DNA from: Microbacterium sulfonylureivorans
GTDB taxonomy: Bacteria; Actinomycetota; Actinomycetes; Actinomycetales; Microbacteriaceae
DNA length: 64,000 bases
Direction of reading: 5' to 3'
NCBI RefSeq assembly: GCF_003999995.1
Contig: NZ_RJAD01000003.1
Location: forward strand, 248,001 to 312,000
The number at the start of each line of letters is the position of its first letter. Position 1 is the first letter of the stretch. The position numbers and the translations under genes are program-made. The notes beneath the pieces are model-generated. The model did no database searches. It was not told where the DNA came from and saw only the letters and a list, made by a program, of their open reading frames with translations. Shown here piece after piece: positions 52,199-61,174 of this stretch.

Positions 52199-53172
52199 CG
52201 GCGGATGCTGCGGTCCCGGGCACCGCATCCATCTCCTATGTCGTCGGAATCGACGTCGGCGGCACGAAGACACGACTGATGCGCGCGCCGATCGACGGCG
52301 AAGCCATGGAAGACATCGTGGTGTCTTCATCGTCCTGGCGTGGCCCGCTGGGTGATTTCGAAGCGGATGCCGCGGGCCTGTCACGGCTTCTGTCCGACCA
52401 CTTCGGCTCTGACCTCGCGCGGTCTGCGGTAGCTGTCGGGACGCACGGGTGCGAGAACACGGCGCAGTGCCGCGAGCTCGAGTCGGCGCTCCGGCGCCAT
52501 CTGATCGGGCCTGTCTGCGTCGTGAACGACTCAGAACTCATCGCGCCGGCGATGGGTGCGGAGCGCGCCATAGGCATGGTCGTGGGTACCGGTTCGATCG
52601 CCACCGCGCGCGACCAGCGCGACGAACTCGTGACCGCCGGCGGATGGGGATGGATCCTCGGTGACGAGGGAAGTGCACCCGCACTCGTCCGGGAGGCGAC
52701 CCGCGCGGTGCTCAGCCACCTCGACGACGGCCACCCGATCGACCCGCTCGGGCAGCGACTCATGGCCGCATTCGGCGCGAGCGACGGCGACGAACTGGCG
52801 CTCGCCCTCACGCAGGCGACATCGCCCGACGACTGGGGACGCCACGCGCCGGAAGTCTTCGCCGCCGCCGAGGACGAGGGCTCGTCCCTCGCCACCCGCG
52901 TGATCTCCGACGCAGGAGTCGAGCTCGCTCGGCTCGTCGATCGACTCCTTGACCGCGGCATCCGTGCCGACGCAGTCGTCGCCGGCGGCTCGGTGATCGA
53001 GAATCAGCCGCTCCTGCAGCAAGCGCTCCGCCATGAACTGGCGCGCACCCACCCCGACGTCGCACTCACGATCCTCGACCAGCCCCCGGTGGTGGGCGCG
53101 CTCAGGCTCGCCCGCAGGATCGTCGACGTCGACCACCAACACACCCACCAGAACGGAAAGTCGAGCACATGA
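52195..53172 (+). CDS. BadF/BadG-type sugar kinase, N-acetylglucosamine-kinase-like
   Basis: 325 residues of the ASKHA fold. VVGIDVGGTKTRLM is the phosphate 1 loop, VVNDSELIAPA the catalytic aspartate region and GMVVGTGSIATAR the phosphate 2 loop. It overlaps the GH3 stop and the GH4 start by 4 bp each. It likely phosphorylates the sugar released by the glycosidases, using ATP, and its family includes eukaryotic-type GlcNAc kinase. Confidence 0.85.
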   Translation: MTADAAVPGTASISYVVGIDVGGTKTRLMRAPIDGEAMEDIVVSSSSWRGPLGDFEADAAGLSRLLSDHFGSDLARSAVAVGTHGCENTAQCRELESALRRHLIGPVCVVNDSELIAPAMGAERAIGMVVGTGSIATARDQRDELVTAGGWGWILGDEGSAPALVREATRAVLSHLDDGHPIDPLGQRLMAAFGASDGDELALALTQATSPDDWGRHAPEVFAAAEDEGSSLATRVISDAGVELARLVDRLLDRGIRADAVVAGGSVIENQPLLQQALRHELARTHPDVALTILDQPPVVGALRLARRIVDVDHQHTHQNGKSST

Positions 53173-54518
53173 GAGTCACCCTGATCGGAGCCGGCAGCCG
53201 CGAGTTCGCGGGCAAGATGGTCCGCGACCTTCTGCTGAGCCAGCCCATCGCCGAGAAAGGCCTCGAGATCGTCCTGATGGACATCGCCGCGGAACCCCTC
53301 GCAGAGGTGGAGGCGTACACACGTCACCTCGTCGGGCGACTTGGCCACACGGCATCCGTCTCGTCGACGACGGATCTGGATGCCGCCGTCGCGGGCACCG
53401 ACTTCGTGATCACCGCGATCGAGCGGGACCGCTACCGCTACTGGTCGCAGGATTTCACGGTGCCGCGGAAGTACGGGTTCAAGCAGGTGTACGGAGAGAA
53501 CGGCGGACCCGGCGGACTCTTCCACGCGCTGCGGCAGTTCGGTCCGCTCCTGGAGATCGCACGGGCGATCGAGCGGCTCGCGCCCGATGCGCTCTTCCTC
53601 AACTTCTCCAACCCCGAGCACAAGGTGTGCGAGGCGATCTCGCGACTCACGTCGGTGAAGGTCGTCGGCCTCTGCCATGGCTACTTCTACGGCGTGCGCC
53701 AGATCTCCGCGCTGCTCGACATCCCCGCCGACCGTCTCGAGCTGCCCGCAGCGGGTATCAACCACTTCACGTGGTTCCAGGCTATTCGAGACAAGGAGAC
53801 GGGCGAGGACCTGTACCCGCGCCTGCGGGAACTCGAACACGAGGCGAACTGGGTCTCGGATTGGCACGAGATCGGGCTGTCCCGCATCCTGTTCCGCCGC
53901 TTCGGTCTGTGGCCGTCGCCGAGCGCCAACCATCTCGGCGAGTACATCTCATGGGCCGACGACTACGTGCCGACGCAGCTGCAGTACTTCCACGACCCCG
54001 CCGACGGGTCGCCGTGGCGCGAAGGCGCCGAGACGCCGGAGTGGTACTACGAGATCCGCTTCGCCGACACCGACCGGCCGTTCCGCGCCCCGAACCCTGC
54101 GGCCTCGCTCGAGGCGTCGCTGGAGGACCGCCCCGTTGAGTCGTCGGAGGAGCTCGCGATCCCGATCATCGAGTGGGTCGCGTGCGGCGTGGAGCGTGAC
54201 CTTCCCGCTGTGAACATCCCCAACCGGGGCGCGATCCCCGGACTTCCCGACGACATGGTCGTCGAAGTGCCGGCCAGAGTCGAGAACGGCGCGCTCGTCC
54301 CCGCGCAGATGGAACCGCTGCCCACGGGTGTCCTCGCGATGGTGCAGCTGCAGGGAGCGATCCACAAGCTGCTGGTCGAGGCATACGTCGAGCAGTCCAA
54401 GGCCAAGCTGCTGCAAGCGATCCTGCTCGACCCCATCGTCGACAACCACAACCGCGCGGTCGCGATGCTCGACGAGTTCCTCGCGCTGCAGGGCGACGTG
54501 TTGCCGCCCCTGCGCTGA
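53169..54518 (+). CDS. GH4 family NAD-dependent glycosidase
   Basis: 449 residues. MRVTLIGAGSREFAGKMV is the NAD-binding start, followed by NFSNPEHKVCEAI and the metal-site CHG and GINHFTWF motifs. GH4 enzymes use NAD+ and Mn2+ with oxidation at C3 and often act on phosphorylated or alpha-linked glycosides. Last gene of the operon; no hairpin terminator is evident within 30 bp. Confidence 0.92.
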   Translation: MRVTLIGAGSREFAGKMVRDLLLSQPIAEKGLEIVLMDIAAEPLAEVEAYTRHLVGRLGHTASVSSTTDLDAAVAGTDFVITAIERDRYRYWSQDFTVPRKYGFKQVYGENGGPGGLFHALRQFGPLLEIARAIERLAPDALFLNFSNPEHKVCEAISRLTSVKVVGLCHGYFYGVRQISALLDIPADRLELPAAGINHFTWFQAIRDKETGEDLYPRLRELEHEANWVSDWHEIGLSRILFRRFGLWPSPSANHLGEYISWADDYVPTQLQYFHDPADGSPWREGAETPEWYYEIRFADTDRPFRAPNPAASLEASLEDRPVESSEELAIPIIEWVACGVERDLPAVNIPNRGAIPGLPDDMVVEVPARVENGALVPAQMEPLPTGVLAMVQLQGAIHKLLVEAYVEQSKAKLLQAILLDPIVDNHNRAVAMLDEFLALQGDVLPPLR

Positions 54519-55064
54519 ACCCATCGGGCCCTCTGTTGGGGGGCACGGACGGTCGTGTAGCCCGCGGCTAACACCAGAGTTCGGTACCGACGCTGGGCCG
54601 GACGCGGTCGACGACACATCCGGCCCGGCGCATCTCCGCCCGGCATTCGGCGCGGGCGAGCTGGAAGGCGGGAAGGGCCCGTCGATCTTCCAGCCTGGCG
54701 CCGACCCGAAGGGCGGCATCTGTGGCGTCCCGCGAGCGCGATCTACAGCGGGCGACCCGCACTCCTGTACCCGCTTGGCCGGATCGGACGGCACCTGGTC
54801 GCCGATGCCATCCACCGGGCGGTTCGAGACGTGTGAGCGGGCTAAGCGTATACCCGCGAATATGTGGGTGTCGTGGACGGACCAGCAGCATTCTCTGCAT
54901 TCCGACCGGGCCCCCGGACACGTCGAAAGCGGAGCGACGTGAGGCAGCGCCAAGAGCGCGCAGAGCAACACGGGAGGCAGCCCGAGGCGGGTCTCCGAGT
55001 ATCCCCGCCCTTTCCGAGGGTGCGCAAGCCCGTTCAGTCCGTGAGCCTGAGAGCCGAAATGGGC
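54519..55064. other. Gap of 546 bp without a supported gene
   Basis: Open frames on both strands here are Arg/Pro/Ala-rich and lack ribosome-binding sites. A minus-strand stretch ending near 54,570 has a somewhat protein-like helical run (RALPAFQLARAECRAEMRRA) but no start or family match, so it is at best a remnant. This gap marks the change from the GC-rich sugar operon to the less GC-rich cluster to the right. Confidence 0.5.
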
Positions 55065-57227
55065 TCAGTTCGGTGTGAGTCCAAGAATGCGGTCGACAAC
55101 CTCGCCTATGCGGTCTAGTCGCCCCGGCACAGCTGCCAGCCACAGTGGTCGAGCAGTCGCGCGATCCTCGTCTGTCGCCTTCAGGTATCGCTCGCAGATC
55201 ATTAGTAAAGACTCCAGCTGCTCTTCGAGCTCACCATGGTCGTTCGTGTTTCTGCCGATTACCCTGGCCTCACGTAGTGCTTCAATCAACTGTCCGATAC
55301 CGAAGACCGGAACGGGGTCGCCGTCCGCGGGGGCTTTCTCGGTGGGAGCCCAATCGGACAGAGCAACAGACCATGCCTGCTGCGCTTTCTTGGCGTCACC
55401 AACTCCGTAGAGCGGCATGATCAATTCCAAGAGTCGGATTGGCTTGTCGGCTCGGCGGTCGAGATCTGGAATCTGCACGCGAGGTGTGCCGCGCCCAAAG
55501 GCTGGGTGGGCGGTGATTGTTGTAATCGATCCCGCATCGTAATGCTTGCCTCGCGCGACGAGGTCATCGATGAGCCGGGCTTGTAAGTGTGCGAGCTCGC
55601 CAACATTTATCGGCCACCAGTGCGGCATCTCTTGCTTCCGGAAGTATGCGGTGACATGCACGAGCCCTGCGCGAACCTGGAACTGGACGAGAACGAACGC
55701 GGGAAATAGGCGCTTCTCGCCCGAGAAGTCCGCGGACGGCTCGACAAGAATGGCGACGGCGCGGCTGGTGTCCGCGTCGTCCGCGAGCGCGCGCGCCGCC
55801 TCCTTGAGCTGATTAGTATGACCAGTTTGCAAATCGGGGTCGATCGATCCGTACGCGGTAATTCTCTGCCCATGGTTGAAGCTGGCTCCGCGGCCAGCCC
55901 GAGGCGACTGCCACCACCCAATTGTCCGATCGAACCAGGCCTGCGGGTCCGATTCTGTTGATGGCAAATCTGGGTAGAGCGGAGGAATACTGAGGGCGCT
56001 CTTGCCGTCAATGACAACGCACACCAGCGGAAGGGCAGCGGCGTTGTGCGGAGTCGGGAGTGAAACGATCCTCTCGTGCACGTCTTGGGCAGTCGCGCCC
56101 ACTATGCGTCCGCGCTCCGCGTCGTCGTTTAGGAACCACTTCGCGGTTGGGAGAACTCCGATGTCTATCGTGCCCCCCGGGCCCACGGGCTTGATATCGA
56201 CGATGGTCACGCCAGCCGTCCGAGGTGCCACGGGCGCGATCGTCAGAAGTCGTGCGACAGGCGAGCCTTGGTTGTCGACTTGCCCCGCGCTAGGGGCGCT
56301 TACGACCAGCATGCGTTGCTCGGCCTCGACCGATGTGAGGCCGCGGTGCGACAATGTGAAGGGCCGAGAGACGTGCTTATGACCGTGCAACGCGATGTCT
56401 ATCCGCTGCATGGCAAGCCAGTCGAGTGTCTCGCCGAGGTTCAGGATCGACTCGTATGGCTTGATCTCGGGAACCGTACCCACCGGCATGAGCTGATGGT
56501 GCATCACGGCGATCCTCAATGGCGCCCCGAGCGCTGTCGATGCGGATTCAAGCGCCTGGGCAGCATGCCGGAGTTGGTGTTGCCCTAGCCAAGCAATATC
56601 GACCTCTCCTCGTTCCGCCCAGGCTCTGAGCAGTTCTGTGACAGCTGGGTTTCCTGCATTCTGCAATTGGTCGAAGCGCGACTCGAGAGCGGTTTCGATG
56701 GGTAGGTCCGTCTGACATAGATCCGCCGAGTTGATGGCGACGATGATGTATGACTCATCCACTGCCGTCAGCGTTGTGGTCTGCGCAGCAGTTCCATCCG
56801 TCTGTTCTAGTGGATCGATGCCTTCGAGCAGCGGCGTGATGTAGCCGTGCTCGCGAAGCTGAACAAAGTCCTCATAGCGCTCGGGAGATGATGGCGGCGC
56901 TCCGCGGAGCACGTCGTGGTTCCCTGGGACCACAACGACCCTCTCGGGCGGGACTACGTCAGGGACCAGCGGCGCGAGGATCTCCGGCAGGCGAACGAAA
57001 CCCTTCGGATCATCGCGGTCAACGATGTCGCCGGAGATGACGATGCAATCCAGCCCGAGTTCATCCTCAATGACGGCACGAGCCAGCGCCTCGAGCGTCG
57101 AGCGCATGCGGTCCCCTGCCGACGCCTGGGCCGAGGCTGGGACAGCCTTCTGTTTGTTGTCGGCAATCAGTTCGTCTTCGCGATCACCGTGGAGGTGAAG
57201 GTCGGAGAGATGCAGGATGCGAGCCAC
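55065..57227 (-). CDS. Metallophosphoesterase fused to a thymidylate-synthase-like domain
   Basis: 720 residues. Residues 1-300 are a calcineurin-like phosphoesterase with all metal motifs: LSDLHLHG (Asp9, His11), SGDIVD (Asp67), PGNHD (102-105), MHHQ (242) and LHGHKH (281-285). A linker region follows. Residues about 425-590 resemble thymidylate synthase: FPAFVLVQFQV, AYFRKQEMPHWWPINVGELAHLQ and ITTITAHPAFG line up with the PCH-QF, YQRS-D, P-N and DAH segments. The catalytic cysteine position is Ala510, so this TS unit cannot use normal chemistry. Start is GTG 57227, with CATGAT 6 nt upstream. It is divergent from the TS-Nmad1 gene. Confidence 0.65.
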   Translation of the reverse strand: MARILHLSDLHLHGDREDELIADNKQKAVPASAQASAGDRMRSTLEALARAVIEDELGLDCIVISGDIVDRDDPKGFVRLPEILAPLVPDVVPPERVVVVPGNHDVLRGAPPSSPERYEDFVQLREHGYITPLLEGIDPLEQTDGTAAQTTTLTAVDESYIIVAINSADLCQTDLPIETALESRFDQLQNAGNPAVTELLRAWAERGEVDIAWLGQHQLRHAAQALESASTALGAPLRIAVMHHQLMPVGTVPEIKPYESILNLGETLDWLAMQRIDIALHGHKHVSRPFTLSHRGLTSVEAEQRMLVVSAPSAGQVDNQGSPVARLLTIAPVAPRTAGVTIVDIKPVGPGGTIDIGVLPTAKWFLNDDAERGRIVGATAQDVHERIVSLPTPHNAAALPLVCVVIDGKSALSIPPLYPDLPSTESDPQAWFDRTIGWWQSPRAGRGASFNHGQRITAYGSIDPDLQTGHTNQLKEAARALADDADTSRAVAILVEPSADFSGEKRLFPAFVLVQFQVRAGLVHVTAYFRKQEMPHWWPINVGELAHLQARLIDDLVARGKHYDAGSITTITAHPAFGRGTPRVQIPDLDRRADKPIRLLELIMPLYGVGDAKKAQQAWSVALSDWAPTEKAPADGDPVPVFGIGQLIEALREARVIGRNTNDHGELEEQLESLLMICERYLKATDEDRATARPLWLAAVPGRLDRIGEVVDRILGLTPN

Positions 57228-57363
57228 GTCCCCATCATGGCCGGTTGGCAACGATTCCAGCTGTCCGGTCGGGGGCGAGTTTGTATTGCCGCGGGGCGCA
57301 ACCGGCCGTCCCCCGGATCGCCACCTACACTTCATGTGTGGCTGAGCAGGCGGCGGATGCGCC

Positions 57364-58869
57364 ATGAGTTCGCACCGCAATCAAGCGACCGCGTTCGTTG
57401 ACTTGCTGGAGCGCGTGATGCGACGTGGAGAACGAACGACGGTTCGGGGCTACGAGACGCGCGAGCTACGTCATGTGGGGGTCCAAATTGAGCGGCCGCT
57501 TGAGAGGTATGTTCCGGTACCGTCGCGGCGTGGCGATGTATTCGCAAGCATCGCCGAGACAGTGTGGGTTCTGGCGGGCCGTAACGATGTCGACTTCCTC
57601 AGCGAGTACTTGCCTCGGGCAGGAGAGTTCTCGGACGACGGGCGCACCTGGCGTGCCGGCTACGGGCCGCGCCTTCGCAACTGGAATGGAATTGACCAGC
57701 TCGCGGAGGTCGTCGCGATCCTGTCGGAGGAGTCAACATCGCGCCGCGGGTCGATTGTCCTCTTTGATCCCGCCGAGGACTTTCAAGTCAGCAAGGACAT
57801 TCCGTGCACGAACTGGCTGAATGTGTCGATACGTCATGGCCGCCTCGACATCGATGTCGCTGTGCGCAGCAACGACCTGTTCTGGGGGTTTTCCGGCATC
57901 AACGTCTTCGAGTGGAGCGTGATGCAGGAAATGCTTGCGTTCTGGTTGGATTCGGACGTTGGAGGTCTGGCCTTCTGGATCTCATCGCTGCATGTGTACG
58001 AGAGACATTACGCCCGTGCTCTCGAGATCATGCGCGGGGCACAGCCGATCGCACTCGGCGTACGAACACCCGCACAACGGAACTTCGCCACGCCGTTCTC
58101 CGAGCTAGAGGGCACGTTCTCGGATTGGTTTGCCATTGAAGGCATGATACGGGCCGGCGGGATTCCTGCAGCCGAGATTCGAGCATTCAAGGATCCGCTG
58201 CTGCGCGACTTCCTGTGGATGCTCGCCGCTCGGAAGGAGCAGCAACGAGTCGACGCTGATGCCGCCCAGGCGTGGCTCGACGAAATAACTGATCCGGAGC
58301 TGGTGAGGGCGGCACGCGAGTTCTTTGAACGTAGACCGGGCGGTGGCGCCGTGCATCGAGCGTCTGCGGAGGGCGAGATCCTGAAGCTCGAAATAGCTGA
58401 GTTGCATCGCGCCAAGACTTCAACCTACGGCGATAGCTGGAAGCGACACGGAGAGGTCGGATCCATACTCCCGAACATCGATCGCAAGATCGACCGGCTA
58501 CGGAATTTCGATCGCATCGCACCAGAGGACGCTGAGTCCGCGTCCGACACCGCTGTTGATCTGTTCGTGTATGCCCTGAAGTACCGGACATTTCTCGCCG
58601 AGCAACAGGGCCTCGGCCTGCCACACGGCGTGTCCAGATGGAGCGACGGCGTGGAGGGCTTCGAGTACTTGCTGAATGAGTACGATTCGTTCGGACCGCG
58701 GGAGTCTTCAGATCGAGCGGTTTCGGACGTGATGGCGGCGGGAGCGGCTGTACGGACCGCTGTCACGAAGCAGCTACCTATCGCAGATCGGGTTCGACTT
58801 GCCGAGGATCTCGCCGCGAGCGCGTGGGACCTGGTCGTCGTCCTGCTCACTAGGAGATCGTCGACATGA
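57364..58869 (+). CDS. Thymidylate-synthase-like enzyme fused to an Nmad1-like domain
   Basis: 501 residues. Residues 1-290 have a complete TS active site: Cys148 in DIPCTNW, RSND at 168-171, Asn180 in GFSGINVFEW, and His210/Tyr212 in SSLHVYERHY. Asn at 180 fits a uracil rather than cytosine base. Residues about 370-460 (STYGDSWKRHGEVGSILPNIDRKIDRL ... SDTAVDLFVYALKY) resemble nucleotide-modification-associated domain 1 (DUF1599). It probably makes dTMP or 5-hydroxymethyl-dUMP from dUMP. The stop overlaps the next ATG. Codons are less GC-biased than in the sugar operon. Confidence 0.72.
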   Translation: MSSHRNQATAFVDLLERVMRRGERTTVRGYETRELRHVGVQIERPLERYVPVPSRRGDVFASIAETVWVLAGRNDVDFLSEYLPRAGEFSDDGRTWRAGYGPRLRNWNGIDQLAEVVAILSEESTSRRGSIVLFDPAEDFQVSKDIPCTNWLNVSIRHGRLDIDVAVRSNDLFWGFSGINVFEWSVMQEMLAFWLDSDVGGLAFWISSLHVYERHYARALEIMRGAQPIALGVRTPAQRNFATPFSELEGTFSDWFAIEGMIRAGGIPAAEIRAFKDPLLRDFLWMLAARKEQQRVDADAAQAWLDEITDPELVRAAREFFERRPGGGAVHRASAEGEILKLEIAELHRAKTSTYGDSWKRHGEVGSILPNIDRKIDRLRNFDRIAPEDAESASDTAVDLFVYALKYRTFLAEQQGLGLPHGVSRWSDGVEGFEYLLNEYDSFGPRESSDRAVSDVMAAGAAVRTAVTKQLPIADRVRLAEDLAASAWDLVVVLLTRRSST

Positions 58870-59855
58870 ATCCGCAAACCGCTCCCGCCACGCGGGAGGC
58901 CGTCCACGACATTTTTTGGCGCTTCGCAGCGGAGCGACAGTCGATATTCGAACGACGGTGGCGTGGCGAATCGGCCCCCTGGACCGAGGATACTATTCTC
59001 GCGCGATTCAAGTTCTGCAATGTGTACCGCGCGTCTGACCGGGTGAGCCAGTTTCTGATTCGAGAAGTGTGTTACCAGCGCGAACAGCCTGCAGCAGACG
59101 ATCTCGCGTTCCAAATAGTCGCGATGCGGACCTTCAGCCGGATCGAATCCTGGAATTCATTATCCGAACGACTCGGCCACGCGCCCTTGCTGCGAGACCT
59201 GGCCAGCGGCGCTCTCGAGGACGCCCTGACTGACATGCGCGACGCCGGAGAGCGCCTGTATACGGGCGCATTTATTCTGTGCGCGACTGATGCATATGGG
59301 CGAAAGATCAAGCATCTCAATCACGTCGAACTCTTCAAGCATATGTTCCTGGACGATGATTTGGCGTCCCGCATATCCGAGGCATCAAGCCTTGAGGAGG
59401 TGTACCTCGCTCTGCATGCATTCCCCTTGATGGGTGACTTCATGTCGTATCAGATCGCAATCGACCTCAACTACTCGCCTTTAATCGATTTCTCTGAGAA
59501 TGATTTCACGGTGCCAGGTCCAGGAGCGGTTCGCGGTCTACGCAAACTGTTCACTGACTTCGGCGACTACTCTCCCTCCGGCCTCATCAATTGGCTAGTG
59601 GAGCGCCAGCACGAAGAGTTCGCGGCGCGCAATCTGCGGTTCGAGGGGCTGTGGGGGCGATCGCTGCACGCAATCGATGTTCAGAATCTGTTGTGCGAAA
59701 CGGACAAGTACTGCCGGGAAGCGCTACCGGAACTCGCAAGCTCGCGGACTCGTATCAAGTCGAAATTCGAGCCCACACCCACGCCAATCGACTACTTCTT
59801 TCCGCCAAAGTGGGGTCTCGAGACCGCGACGGCTCGGGCACTGGTGTCCGCGTAG
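58866..59855 (+). CDS. 5-hmdU DNA kinase helical-domain-like protein
   Basis: 329 residues, all helical by inspection. FKFCNVYRASDRVSQFLIREV (48-68) and LNHVELFKHMF, FPLMGDFMSYQIAIDLNYS and SENDFTVPGPGAVRGL match the helical domain described with 5-hydroxymethyl-dU DNA kinases and the glutamyl/putrescinyl-thymine pyrophosphorylases (Iyer and colleagues 2013, base hypermodification). No P-loop is present. It overlaps the TS-Nmad1 gene by 4 bp, so the two likely act in one pathway on modified thymine or its nucleotide. Confidence 0.5.
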   Translation: MNPQTAPATREAVHDIFWRFAAERQSIFERRWRGESAPWTEDTILARFKFCNVYRASDRVSQFLIREVCYQREQPAADDLAFQIVAMRTFSRIESWNSLSERLGHAPLLRDLASGALEDALTDMRDAGERLYTGAFILCATDAYGRKIKHLNHVELFKHMFLDDDLASRISEASSLEEVYLALHAFPLMGDFMSYQIAIDLNYSPLIDFSENDFTVPGPGAVRGLRKLFTDFGDYSPSGLINWLVERQHEEFAARNLRFEGLWGRSLHAIDVQNLLCETDKYCREALPELASSRTRIKSKFEPTPTPIDYFFPPKWGLETATARALVSA

Positions 59856-59864
59856 GCCCCGCGA

Positions 59865-59900
59865 GGCCCGCGCAGCGGCCCCCGCGGGGCCCGCGCAGCG
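59865..59900. repeat. Two 13-bp direct repeats and hairpin after the kinase-like gene
   Basis: GGCCCGCGCAGCG occurs at 59865-59877 and 59888-59900. Between them GGCCCC-CGC-GGGGCC forms a 6-bp hairpin. The unit may end transcription of the two-gene TS-Nmad1 operon. Confidence 0.4.
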
Positions 59901-59930
59901 CCGGATCTGCATGATTGATTCGCCATCTGC

Positions 59931-59977
59931 TTGAAAATCGAGCACCACAAGAGTAGTCTGTGAGGAAATCGATCACA
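59931..59977 (+). promoter_or_regulatory. Promoter and dyad for the carrier-protein operon
   Basis: TTGAAA (59931-59936), a 17-nt spacer and TAGTCT (59954-59959) form a good promoter. TGTGA-N9-TCACA (59959-59977) is an inverted repeat over the expected transcription start, a natural operator for the XRE repressor encoded in the operon. GGGGG lies 7 nt before the ATG. Confidence 0.6.
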
Positions 59978-59996
59978 TACCCCTGGGGGCGATCAA

Positions 59997-60284
59997 ATGG
60001 ACCTGTACGATCCGGCTGCTGTACGCGAGCATCTAGTGAGGATGATCGCTGAAGTCGAGGGCGTCGACGCGGATGAGGTGTACGAGGCGATCGCCGCTGC
60101 CGGCGAAGACGGCGACTTCCAGCTTCGAAGCAAGATCGCGGAGTCAGTGATCGCTGGTCTGGAGGAGGTGTTCGGCGTCACGCTCCCCGCGCCGGCTGAC
60201 CTCCCGCGGGAAGAGTTCGCAACCGTCAACGCGCTCCTGGAACTCATCGTTCGCGAGCTAAATCAAGCTTCAGGAGCCGCGTAG
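59997..60284 (+). CDS. Acyl/aminoacyl carrier protein
   Basis: 95 residues, acidic, with the carrier-protein helix pattern: VREHLVRMIAEVEGVDADEVYEAI, then LRSKIAESVIAGLEEVFGV and TVNALLELIVREL. Ser45 in LRSK lines up with the phosphopantetheine serine of DSL-type motifs. The normal Asp before it is Arg. A phosphopantetheinyl transferase is encoded two genes later, which supports a true carrier. It is not the fatty-acid ACP, since no fatty-acid genes are near. First gene of the operon with its own promoter. Confidence 0.7.
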   Translation: MDLYDPAAVREHLVRMIAEVEGVDADEVYEAIAAAGEDGDFQLRSKIAESVIAGLEEVFGVTLPAPADLPREEFATVNALLELIVRELNQASGAA

Positions 60285-61174
60285 TGGCGACCGTCGTGTG
60301 GGGCTCCGACATCGGGGATGCATGGTTGAACGCATACGAGCAACTGTTGCCGAGAGGAGAAGTGCACAATCTCACGGTCAACATCGCGAGTCCCCTCGAG
60401 GAGGACCTCGGAGTGCGCCGCGTGATTGAGCGCAAGCTGCTGGACTTCGAGACGGCCGGCGGAAAAGACCACCGCAACCCTCAAAGCATGGATACTGTCG
60501 CGAGCACAATCTTTCCCGTCGCCCTCTATCGGCCGGGACCGGGGGCGGCGGAGCGACTCTTCCGCAATGTAGCGCGTGCAGAGAGCCTACGTGCGCACAG
60601 TCGTCGCAAGGGGTGGGGCACCTATATTGGCCGCCTAACGAACTATCCGTCGCCAGCCGGCGCCCGGGTGAATCAACTCGAGCTCGCGATCGATCGATTG
60701 TCCGCGCGCGACAAAGCCTGGTCTGACCTGTACGAACTCCCAATCGGCGCTCCCGGGGAGCCTTACGCTCCTGACTCCGCCGGAGTCAGCTTGGGTACGC
60801 ACGCCGACATGGCGTACGACGCCCGCACGATCGGGAACCCTTGCCTTGCGCACATAAGCCTGACAAGGCTCAACGGCGTTGTGCACATGGTTGCCCTCTA
60901 TCGGCGACACCATTACGTAGCTCGTGCGTACGGCAACTTCCTCGGGCTCGGGCGCCTGTTGAACTTTCTCGCCGCCGAGTCTGGTCTAGAGCCGGGGGAA
61001 CTTACGGTCGTAACGGGGCACGCCCTCGCGGAGACATCTAAGCGACACGCGATCTATGGCGAAGCACGGCAGGCAGCCCGTGAGGTGGTACCTATTGAAG
61101 TCGGCGCCCGTCCGCTCGGCGCCTCTGTCGACGATCTGGAGCTCCCCAGAGGAGGCGGCGGTGGTGGTCGCTGA
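60284..61174 (+). CDS. Divergent thymidylate-synthase-like protein
   Basis: 296 residues. IGNPCLAHISLTRLNGVVHMVALYRRHHYV and FLGLGRLLNFLAAESGLEPGELTVVTGHA follow the TS core, with Cys187 at the nucleophile position and His246 near the DAH motif. The asparagine that reads the base is replaced (GLGRLLN), so the substrate probably differs from dUMP. It shares one base with the carrier-protein gene (TAGTG). The location between a carrier protein and its transferase suggests the TS-like enzyme acts on, or with, the carried group. Confidence 0.6.
   Translation: MATVVWGSDIGDAWLNAYEQLLPRGEVHNLTVNIASPLEEDLGVRRVIERKLLDFETAGGKDHRNPQSMDTVASTIFPVALYRPGPGAAERLFRNVARAESLRAHSRRKGWGTYIGRLTNYPSPAGARVNQLELAIDRLSARDKAWSDLYELPIGAPGEPYAPDSAGVSLGTHADMAYDARTIGNPCLAHISLTRLNGVVHMVALYRRHHYVARAYGNFLGLGRLLNFLAAESGLEPGELTVVTGHALAETSKRHAIYGEARQAAREVVPIEVGARPLGASVDDLELPRGGGGGGR

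Noticed and set aside
54568-55143. Minus-strand open frame in the gap after GH4
   Set aside because: Composition is Arg-rich, there is no ribosome-binding site or family match, and it overlaps the phosphoesterase gene end.
61056-61160. N-terminal extension of the phosphopantetheinyl transferase from ATG 61056
   Set aside because: It overlaps the TS-like gene by more than 100 bp, has no ribosome-binding site, and the AcpS fold begins after residue 170 nt downstream; GTG 61161 has a strong site.
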